Below are positions 1-6,457 of a stretch of 29,554 nt of DNA, piece after piece. The position numbers and the translations under genes were made by a program. The stretch's first letter is position 1. Each line of letters starts with the position of its first letter. The DNA is from WS-11 sp035275545 (GTDB lineage: Bacteria; Eisenbacteria; RBG-16-71-46), in the NCBI GenBank assembly GCA_035275545.1, contig DATEMP010000142.1:1-29554 (forward strand), given 5' to 3'. Under the pieces are notes generated by a model. That model was given only the letters and a program-made list of their open reading frames with translations. It was not told the DNA's origin and made no database searches.

Positions 1-559
1 CCAGCCGGCCGTTGCGGATCGCAAAGCGGTCGCGCCACGACTCCTCGAAGGTCTCGGTGTCCTCGGCGTCCCAAGGGACGACCACGGGCGGATCGGCCCG
101 CGTGCGGATCCGCATCTCGAGATCCAGCTCGCCCGGCGTCGCCGCCAGCCAGGTGGCGGTGGCGAGCACCGAGAGCATGAGGCTGGTATCGCCCAGCGCC
201 TCGCGCGGCACCGCCGCCGCTTCGAAGTGGACCGACTCGCGATCGGACACCATCCACCAGTGGGCGACCGGCACGCCGTCGCGCTCGAAGTAGACCGGTG
301 AGGTGCGGACCGGCCCTTCCGCCGAGGCGATGCGCCACGCGAACGCCGCGTCGCCGCTCCCGACCACGCTGCCATCGCCCACCTGGAACGCGCGCTTCGC
401 ACCCGGCATGCCGAGTGCGGCGATCGAGTGCGCGTAGTGCTCGGGGAGGACGTGCGGCGTGCCCGGCGCGCCGTCGGATGCCTGGTGCGCGACGCCGCCC
501 GGGCGAGCGCAGCCCGCAAGGAGCGCCACGGTCAGCGTTGCGGCGACGATGCGGAGCAG
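1..559 (-). CDS. Partial lipoprotein of unknown function (C-terminus off the left edge)
   Basis: An open minus-strand frame runs off the left edge, giving at least 186 residues. It begins with a hydrophobic stretch ending in the lipobox LLAGC (Cys about residue 17), so the product should be lipid-anchored in the envelope. No ATG, GTG or TTG lies between the upstream in-frame stop and the signal sequence. The best start is a CTG at 559, five bases after a GGAGG; it gives a short N-region (MLR) directly before the hydrophobic core. The mature part is rich in beta-type segments such as SPVYFERDGVPVAHWW. I recognise no family. The gene diverges from mqnA. The reading frame and lipobox are seen directly; the CTG start is inference. 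Confidence 0.7.
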   Translation of the reverse strand, partial: MLRIVAATLTVALLAGCARPGGVAHQASDGAPGTPHVLPEHYAHSIAALGMPGAKRAFQVGDGSVVGSGDAAFAWRIASAEGPVRTSPVYFERDGVPVAHWWMVSDRESVHFEAAAVPREALGDTSLMLSVLATATWLAATPGELDLEMRIRTRADPPVVVPWDAEDTETFEESWRDRFAIRNGRL

Positions 560-610
560 GAGGGCCTCCGGGGACGGGCGGTGGACGCGCGGGGAAACGC
601 GGCGCCCAAC

Positions 611-639
611 TTAACACGGTCGCTCGACCATAGTATCTT
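611..639 (+). promoter_or_regulatory. Candidate mqnA promoter (leaderless type)
   Basis: TTAACA (611-616) and TATCTT (634-639) are separated by 17 bp in an A+T-richer patch between the divergent lipoprotein and mqnA genes. The -10 ends nine bases before the mqnA ATG, so transcription would start at or within a few bases of the start codon. No Shine-Dalgarno is present. Confidence 0.45.
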
Positions 640-648
640 CGCGCCCCC

Positions 649-1446
649 ATGAACCCCGCGTCCCGCCTGACCACCGCCACGGTTGCCGCGCGCATCCCGT
701 ATGCCAACGCCGCGCCGTTCTATGCGCTGTGGGGCGACGCTCCGTTCGCGGTGCGCAACCTGGTGCCGCGCGAGCTGGGCCGCGAAGCCGAAGCCGGGGG
801 CGTCGATCTCGGGCTGATGGCGACCGGCGACTACCTGAGGTTGCGCGATCGCTTCGAGATGGCGACGCCAGCGATGGGGGTCGCGACGCGCGGCCCCGTG
901 CAGTCGGTGCTCCTGTTCTCGCGGCGCCCGGCGAACGCGCTGGCGGGAGCGCTGGTGTCGGTGACCCCCGAGACCTCGACCTCGATACGCCTGCTGCGAT
1001 TGCTGCTCGACGTGCGGCGCGGGTTGTCGGGCGTGCGCTACGTGCGCGGGCTGGAGCCCGCGCAGGCCGATGCGCTGCTGATGATCGGCGACCAGGCGAT
1101 GCGCATGCGCGCGAAGCGGCCGGAGGGATTCACGCACACGCTCGATCTCGGCGCCGACTGGCTCGAGTGGACCGGGCTCTCGTTCGTCTACGCGGTGTGG
1201 GCGGTGCGCGCGGCGCTGGAGGACGGCATCAAGTCGGAGTTGGGCGCGTTCCTCGAGTCATCGCTGGCCGCCGGCCTCGCCGATCTCCCCGCGGTCGCGC
1301 GTCAGCAGACCGGTCCCGGCTGGACCGCCGAGGAGACCGAAGCGTATCTCCGACGCTTCCACTACCGCCTCGGCCCCGAAGACCTGCGTGGCATGGAGCG
1401 CTTCGAAGCGCTGCTCAAGGAGCACAGGTTGGTGGAGCGGGAGTAG
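649..1446 (+). CDS. mqnA: MqnA, chorismate dehydratase (futalosine pathway)
   Basis: 265 residues, the usual size of the family. MqnA removes water from chorismate to give 3-[(1-carboxyvinyl)oxy]benzoate, the first step of menaquinone synthesis by the futalosine route; it is cytosolic. Family-like segments are the N-terminal RIPYANAAPF, VTPETSTS (about 105-112), ALLMIGDQAM (about 142-151) and DLGADWLEWTGLSF (from 166). The last two favour MqnA over the related MqnD. The ATG at 649 lacks a Shine-Dalgarno and follows a -10-like TATCTT by nine bases, so the mRNA may be leaderless. mqnC lies about 20 kb downstream in the same window, which supports the pathway call. The gene stands alone here and has the high G+C of its surroundings. 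Confidence 0.88.
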   Translation: MNPASRLTTATVAARIPYANAAPFYALWGDAPFAVRNLVPRELGREAEAGGVDLGLMATGDYLRLRDRFEMATPAMGVATRGPVQSVLLFSRRPANALAGALVSVTPETSTSIRLLRLLLDVRRGLSGVRYVRGLEPAQADALLMIGDQAMRMRAKRPEGFTHTLDLGADWLEWTGLSFVYAVWAVRAALEDGIKSELGAFLESSLAAGLADLPAVARQQTGPGWTAEETEAYLRRFHYRLGPEDLRGMERFEALLKEHRLVERE

Positions 1447-1487
1447 GGCGGTGCTGATGGCGCGCAACCGAACACACTATTCTCAGA

Positions 1488-1522
1488 TTCTCGGGCGATG
1501 CCCCCGCTAGTCGCGATTTGAC
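1488..1522 (+). repeat. Left copy of an imperfect direct repeat bounding the low-G+C segment
   Basis: GCTAGTC at 1506-1512, then five bases, then TTGAC at 1518-1522. The same words with the same spacing recur at 4297-4313, and 16 of 21 aligned bases match. A TTCTCGG word precedes both copies (1488 and 4273), but at different distances. This could mark the ends of an insertion or be coincidence. Confidence 0.3.
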
Positions 1523-1524
1523 CC

Positions 1525-3231
1525 ATGGGGGCACTGACGACTGATTGGCTCCCGCCCTTCCTTCCGCTAGACGCGAATACCCCAAAGATCTTTGGTTTCT
1601 CCGAGTTCCTTGCCGCACTCGCTCTGATGGTGTTGGCCTGGACGATCGCGGACGTGCGATACCGATTTCGGGTGAGATGTGCCCCGATACCGCTGCAAGA
1701 ACTCACATTCGCTGTTGTGGGAGTGGTCGGCGTCCTGAGTCTCCTGACCGATGTGTGGCGAGCCGAGCAACGACTAGTGCCTCAGGGCAGCCTAATAACG
1801 CCCTCCGAGTGGCAAGCCCTACTTGGGGCGCTCTTCTTTCTTACATTCATGGCGTGGGCATGGTTTGCGTTCATTCGCCCTCCGGTGTTCTCGCCAGGAG
1901 GAGCCAAACGCTACGCAAGAACCCTGTACGCGGTCATACTCAAGGGCTCTCCCGCCGAGCTTTCTGTTGTCGCTGACGAATTCAAACGCTCGGTGCGGCC
2001 CCTCATTCGGTGGGCGCCTGATAGAAGCAGACGGACGAACAGCCAGCTGGGCGACGGCCATAGGAACACGAGGCGGCTTTCGAAGCGACAGTCCGAAGTC
2101 GCCGCCTTCGCGAATGACCTGCTACTTCTCATCGCTGACAGGCGTTTCTGTCGGGCAATTGTTGAGTCGTCACCCGGTACTGCGCTAGCCGTCTTCTCTG
2201 AAGTTGGAGAGACAAGGAAATACGGTGTAGATGTTGCGACGTTTGCCCGCAACATCGTGGCCGAAGCCCTCGCAAACAAGAACTCATTCCTCTTTCACGA
2301 AGCAGAAGGGTATGAATCCGGCCTGATCGGCTACCACAAGCCTCTCAGCCAAGCCATGTTCTCAAATCACGCGATGGTTGAGACCATTGGTACGCTCTTG
2401 GATCCGCCTGTCCGAAGCATGTGGTCGTTTGATGCAGACCAGTGGGAAGCCTACTGCCGTGTCGTTCTGATAACGCTGAAAGACTACGTCGAGGAAGGGT
2501 TCTGGACTCATTCGACCGCGCTCTATCGAGCGAAGGGGTATATAGAACGAGCCGCGGCGGATCTTTACAAGCTTGACGGGTTGGGCTTCAGCAGCTGGGA
2601 TGATGATGTCCGCGGAAGATTGCGTGTAGTCGTGGGTTTCATCAAGGCCGCAGTGGACATTCTAGAGAAGGGCGGTGTTCCTGGGCATGTTCGGCGGCGC
2701 GTCCCGGAACAGCATCATGTCGGAACCTTTTATGATCACTTATCTGACTTGATCTTCGAGGTCATATCATCCGCTTCGACAGTAACCAGACCAGGCAGTC
2801 TCTGTTGGGGGATTCAACACAACGCTGTCTGGAGTGAACTATTCAACTTCAAGCACCTGGATGGGCCAGCCGGAAGGATAGTAAAGTTCAAGGTCCGGCG
2901 CCTCATTTACGACGAGGTCGTCGACATGGGGCGGTTCCCGAACTTTCTAGGCGCAAGGATCTTGGGCTTCTGCCTAAACGTGATGGGGCTCTCTCTAAGC
3001 GGCAAGGACTACGATCGCGACAGCGTCGCCCTCCAGAAGGCCATCCTGTCGTGGACAAGGAAGAACTATGCATGGCTACACTCCTACAATCCGCGGGTGG
3101 CCGAGGCCTGTTTGGTGGACAGCATGACGTACGACCCCGAACGCCATAGAATAACCAAGACGTATCCTGCAGATGTGTTCACGCGTGAGGCACAGTACGT
3201 CCACTTCGAGGTGGACCCGCCCCGCACCTAG
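1525..3231 (+). CDS. Three-pass membrane protein of unknown function
   Basis: 568 residues, family not recognised. Three hydrophobic helices are visible near residues 26-43, 59-78 and 96-117, followed by a soluble region of about 450 residues that is mixed alpha/beta, with Trp- and Tyr-rich stretches and no nucleotide-binding or protease motif I can name. With basic residues after the helices, the large domain is probably cytosolic. G+C is much lower than in neighbours (32 of 60 in 2161-2220), and codon choice is correspondingly less biased, suggesting horizontal acquisition. The ATG at 1525 has no obvious Shine-Dalgarno. It faces the HEPN-like gene, with 47 bp between the two stop codons. 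A defence or toxin-type role would fit the context, but nothing in the sequence proves it. Confidence 0.75.
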   Translation: MGALTTDWLPPFLPLDANTPKIFGFSEFLAALALMVLAWTIADVRYRFRVRCAPIPLQELTFAVVGVVGVLSLLTDVWRAEQRLVPQGSLITPSEWQALLGALFFLTFMAWAWFAFIRPPVFSPGGAKRYARTLYAVILKGSPAELSVVADEFKRSVRPLIRWAPDRSRRTNSQLGDGHRNTRRLSKRQSEVAAFANDLLLLIADRRFCRAIVESSPGTALAVFSEVGETRKYGVDVATFARNIVAEALANKNSFLFHEAEGYESGLIGYHKPLSQAMFSNHAMVETIGTLLDPPVRSMWSFDADQWEAYCRVVLITLKDYVEEGFWTHSTALYRAKGYIERAAADLYKLDGLGFSSWDDDVRGRLRVVVGFIKAAVDILEKGGVPGHVRRRVPEQHHVGTFYDHLSDLIFEVISSASTVTRPGSLCWGIQHNAVWSELFNFKHLDGPAGRIVKFKVRRLIYDEVVDMGRFPNFLGARILGFCLNVMGLSLSGKDYDRDSVALQKAILSWTRKNYAWLHSYNPRVAEACLVDSMTYDPERHRITKTYPADVFTREAQYVHFEVDPPRT

Positions 3232-3278
3232 GATCGGACAGCTTCCAACCTCCTACTTCACAGCGCTGAGGTCCTTCG

Positions 3279-3941
3279 TCAGGAGAAATGCTCCGCCAAC
3301 AACCCCTGAACGAAGCCAAGGCAGCTCTCGATTGCAGCCGGCGTAATCCCAGCCCAGTCCGCATGAAGCGCATCATTGCGGAATCTCAGATAGCCCAGTG
3401 CGATGGTGGTAGATGCGCCCTGGAAGACACCTGCCGTCTTGAGTGCGCCCACGACTTCCTGCAGGTCAGGGCGCCCTGTCAACCCTGCCTTCGAGGCGGC
3501 TAGTCGTCGAATCGTGTCCTCGTAAAGGGCCGCAGTCAGAACCGCCGCGATGTTCTTGCTCGCTTCCTTGCCAGTAGCAAGGGCGTCTTTGGCAAGGATT
3601 ACGAAGTCCGCTAGCGCCTCGCCAGCCCCTCGTTGGGCGATTGAACCCATTAGATCGCCTTGAATCTCGCCTCTTATCGCCTTCAGGGTCCCGACGGCAG
3701 CGGGCTGCAGTGTGATCTGAAGAGCTGCTCCGTGTCGCACGTCCCTAAGAGAGTTGAACGCCTCTACGAGTGATGCTTCTTGCGGACTCTTGAGGCCATA
3801 GATCATGCGAAGCAGGTGCAGGGCGCCCTGATACATTTCCATGACCCTATTGCCTGCGTCGTCGGCGTTCATTCCACGTTCGGGGACCACCAGCGCGAGC
3901 AGCTCGTCAATGCGAGCAACGAGCTTGGTCTTCGGTGTCAC
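3279..3941 (-). CDS. HEPN-like protein with R-x4-H motif
   Basis: 220 residues from a GTG at 3941, chosen because a strong AGGGAGGTG lies seven bases upstream; an ATG 16 codons earlier has no such site. The protein is almost entirely alpha-helical in character. Near the C-terminus is RNDALH (R188 to H193), which matches the R-x4-6-H signature of HEPN domains and has the polar residue after Arg typical of HEPN ribonucleases. HEPN proteins occur in toxin-antitoxin, abortive-infection and other RNA-targeting defence systems; they usually act as dimers on RNA. No paired nucleotidyltransferase (MNT) antitoxin is adjacent. It lies convergent to the membrane-protein gene in the same low-G+C segment. 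The motif is seen; RNase activity and a defence role are inference. Confidence 0.72.
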   Translation of the reverse strand: MTPKTKLVARIDELLALVVPERGMNADDAGNRVMEMYQGALHLLRMIYGLKSPQEASLVEAFNSLRDVRHGAALQITLQPAAVGTLKAIRGEIQGDLMGSIAQRGAGEALADFVILAKDALATGKEASKNIAAVLTAALYEDTIRRLAASKAGLTGRPDLQEVVGALKTAGVFQGASTTIALGYLRFRNDALHADWAGITPAAIESCLGFVQGLLAEHFS

Positions 3942-4424
3942 GGTAGCACCTCCCTGAGATCTGGTTTGTGTACTCCTTGGCGATGGCACCGCATGGCAAT
4001 GCGTGTCGTGCTAGAACGGCGGCCGCCTAGGGACGCATCTTCTTCAAGGCGGCGAGGCAGTGGCCCCCAAGAAGTACTCTCGAACCGTGCCTTGGCCACC
4101 CTGTATCTGTTAGCGCCCGACAAGTTGCGATCCCCCCGGAGTGGTCACGACGCGTCGCAGTGCAGCCCTCCCCGACTCCTCGTTCCTGCATGCGCTTCCG
4201 AAAACGTTACGCGAGATCTTCTTCAGCAATCCGTTTTGTGGAGCCTCGCTGAACCCCTCGCGAGTCCGAATCTTCTCGGCGCCATCTTCGCATCGCGCTA
4301 GTCTCCAATTGACGCAGTAGCCGGTTGCAGGCCGCGCGCCAGCGACTGCTCGGGAATCGGCAAGCTCACCCCCCTGAGCGCCACGCCATTCTCTTTCGCG
4401 TCACAAGCTCCAAGGAGACTCGCC
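3942..4424. other. Non-coding stretch at the right edge of the low-G+C segment
   Basis: 483 bp without a convincing gene. Short frames here overlap one another and lack Shine-Dalgarno sites or recognisable protein. It contains the Shine-Dalgarno and presumably the promoter of the HEPN-like gene (leftward), a 10-base word ATCTTCTTCA occurring twice (near 4037 and 4211), the right copy of the putative boundary repeat, and the Shine-Dalgarno of the next gene at 4412. I saw no RNA gene. Confidence 0.5.
4273..4313 (+). repeat. Right copy of the imperfect direct repeat
   Basis: GCTAGTC (4297-4303) and TTGAC (4309-4313) repeat the words and spacing found at 1506-1522. TTCTCGG also recurs at 4273-4279. 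It lies where base composition returns to the high-G+C norm. Confidence 0.3.
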
Positions 4425-6398
4425 ATGAAGTGGAGAGCTGGTTTCATTGCCAGTGCCCTCGCGCTGGCGCTCGGTTCGCACGCGTTCGCGGGGCAGGTCG
4501 GTCCGCTCCCGGACATCGAAAGAGGCGACATTGCCGTGCAACTCATCCCGGTCGCGACCGGGATGGCCGCGCCGGACTATGCGATCAGTCCTCCCGGCGA
4601 TGTGAACCGTCTGTTCGTTCTGGAGCAGAACGGACTGATCCGGATCATCCAGAACGGAGTCCTGCTGCCCGGCTCGGCGCTCGACATCCAGAGCCGCGTG
4701 GCGCCACCTTTGAATCCGGCGAACGCGAACGACGAACGCGGCCTGCTCGGGCTCGCGTTCCATCCCAACTACTTCATTCCCGGCAGCATCGGATTCCGCA
4801 CGCTCTACACCTACCACAGCGAGTTGATCCCGGTCGGGACCACGGTGACCTATCCGGCACCGAACAACGCCGTGCAGAACTACAAGAACGTGGTCGCCGA
4901 GTGGAAGGTGAGCGCCGGAGACCCGAACGTGATCGACCCCCTTTCGCGGCGCGAGATCATCTCGTTCGGCAAGAACGCGGGGAATCACAACGGCGGAACG
5001 GTCGCGTTCGGACCGGACGGCTACCTCTATCTGGCGATCGGAGACGGCGGCAACGCGAACGACGTGGGCCCGAGTCACATCGAGCCGGGAGGCAATGCTC
5101 AGAATCTGACGACCCCTTTGGGCAAGATGCTGCGATTCGACCCGATCGACCCGGCGCTGAACCCGGGGAGCCCCGATCCGGTGAGCGCCAACGGCCAGTA
5201 CCGGATCCCGCTGTCGAACCCCTACGACAGCCTGGGCCAGGTGCCTGAGGCATTCGCCATCGGCCTGCGCAATCCCTATCGGTTCGCCTTCGACACCGCC
5301 AACGGCCAGCTGATCCTGGCGGACGTCGGGCAGAACAACATCGAGGAGATCGATCTCATCGAGATCGGAAAGAACTACGGATGGGCGGTCAAGGAGGGCG
5401 ACTTCCTGTTCGATCGCGCCACCGGAGCCATCGGGGTGCGGAGCCCGGGCGTCCCCGCGGGGTTGACCGATCCGATCGCCGGCCCCCTGGACACCCTCGA
5501 GTACGACCACAGCGACGGCATCTCGATCACCGGCGGGTTCGTCTACCGCGGCAGCGCGATCCCCGAGCTGTTCGGCAAGTACGTCTGCGGGGACCTGGCG
5601 ATTCGAAACGCTCCGCCGCGGGTGGACGGTCGACTCTTCTATGCCGATCTGACGACTGGGAAGATCCTCGAGTTCATGATTCCGCAGTTTCCCAATCACC
5701 AGCTGCCCAACCAGGTGACCGTGCACGGCTTCGGTCAGGACGGCTCCGGAGAGCTGTACGCGCTGGTCACGAACACGCCGGCGAATGGAACTGGCGGCAT
5801 CGTCTACAAGTTCGACCGGGTGCCGCCGACCGCCACGACGCTGGCGATGTTCGAGAGCAGCGTCGAGGTGGAAGGCATCCGCTTGCGCTGGGCCTTCCAG
5901 GATCCGTCCGAGATCACGTCGGTGAGCGTCGAGCGGGCCGGCAACGTGAGCGGGCCGTGGGCCACGATCGACACCGAGCGGCGCTCGGTCGCGGGCGTCG
6001 AGGAAGCCCTCGATCGCGGCGTCGCGCCGGGGACCACCTATTACTACCGTCTGTCCGCGACCGACCGCTCCGGTGCCGTGACCTCGTTCGCGACCCTCTC
6101 CGCCACCACGAACCGCGCGTTCGAGTCGCTCTCCCTCGCGCACATCTCGCCCAATCCGAGCGCAGGCCCGATCGAGGTCGAGTTCGGCATGCCGCGCGCG
6201 GACATCGCGAGCCTGCGGGTGCTGGATCTCCAGGGCCGGGTGGTTGCGACGCTCACGTCCGGGCAGCGCGAGGCGGGCCTGCACCGGCTGTCGTGGAATC
6301 CGGTCACCGAGCGCGGGCCGATCGCCGCCGGTCTCTATTTCCTCGAGCTGCGCTCGGGCGGGGTGGTCCGGACCCAGCGGATGGTGATCGCGCGCTAA
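4425..6398 (+). CDS. Secreted PQQ-type sugar dehydrogenase with FnIII-like and FlgD-like C-terminal domains
   Basis: 657 residues. A signal peptide (about 1-22, ending AFAG) precedes a six-bladed propeller of the glucose/sorbosone dehydrogenase family (about 35-465). Its marks are ERGLLGLAFHPNY (105-117), NHNGGTVAFGPDGYLYLAIG (187-206, with the His position expected for the catalytic base), GLRNPYRFAFD (280-290), NYGW (317-320) and ITGGFVYRG (368-376). Relatives oxidise sugars with PQQ and Ca2+; the substrate here is unknown. A fibronectin III-like segment (about 465-565) and a FlgD-like/type IX-like tail (about 570-657, with SPNPS, LDLQGRVVATL and AAGLYFLEL) follow. Such tails direct export and surface attachment in FCB-group bacteria. 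AAGGAG at 4412-4417 sits seven bases before the ATG. The gene converges on the phosphatase. Confidence 0.88.
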   Translation: MKWRAGFIASALALALGSHAFAGQVGPLPDIERGDIAVQLIPVATGMAAPDYAISPPGDVNRLFVLEQNGLIRIIQNGVLLPGSALDIQSRVAPPLNPANANDERGLLGLAFHPNYFIPGSIGFRTLYTYHSELIPVGTTVTYPAPNNAVQNYKNVVAEWKVSAGDPNVIDPLSRREIISFGKNAGNHNGGTVAFGPDGYLYLAIGDGGNANDVGPSHIEPGGNAQNLTTPLGKMLRFDPIDPALNPGSPDPVSANGQYRIPLSNPYDSLGQVPEAFAIGLRNPYRFAFDTANGQLILADVGQNNIEEIDLIEIGKNYGWAVKEGDFLFDRATGAIGVRSPGVPAGLTDPIAGPLDTLEYDHSDGISITGGFVYRGSAIPELFGKYVCGDLAIRNAPPRVDGRLFYADLTTGKILEFMIPQFPNHQLPNQVTVHGFGQDGSGELYALVTNTPANGTGGIVYKFDRVPPTATTLAMFESSVEVEGIRLRWAFQDPSEITSVSVERAGNVSGPWATIDTERRSVAGVEEALDRGVAPGTTYYYRLSATDRSGAVTSFATLSATTNRAFESLSLAHISPNPSAGPIEVEFGMPRADIASLRVLDLQGRVVATLTSGQREAGLHRLSWNPVTERGPIAAGLYFLELRSGGVVRTQRMVIAR

Positions 6399-6421
6399 GA
6401 AAAGACGTCTTCGCGCGCTTG

Positions 6422-6457
6422 GAGTCCCCTGCGGGGTTCACCCCCCGCGGGGGACTC
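6422..6457. terminator. Hairpin between convergent genes
   Basis: GAGTCCCC (6422-6429) pairs perfectly with GGGGACTC (6450-6457), and an inner GCGGGG can pair with CCCCGC. It lies 23 bp after the sugar-dehydrogenase stop and overlaps the stop codon of the opposite phosphatase gene. No clear U-tract follows on the plus strand; on the minus strand a TCTTTTCTT stretch lies farther downstream. A second small palindrome, AAGACGTCTT, is at 6402-6411. Probably a shared bidirectional terminator. Confidence 0.5.

Noticed and set aside
3942..4301. Short plus- and minus-strand frames upstream of the HEPN-like gene, considered as an antitoxin
   Set aside because: No Shine-Dalgarno, no plausible protein composition, and mutual overlap; treated as non-coding.
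4401..6284. Minus-strand frame of 627 codons opposite the sugar dehydrogenase gene
   Set aside because: Shadow frame with Arg/Asp/His-rich low-information sequence; the plus strand encodes a clear propeller protein with a signal peptide.
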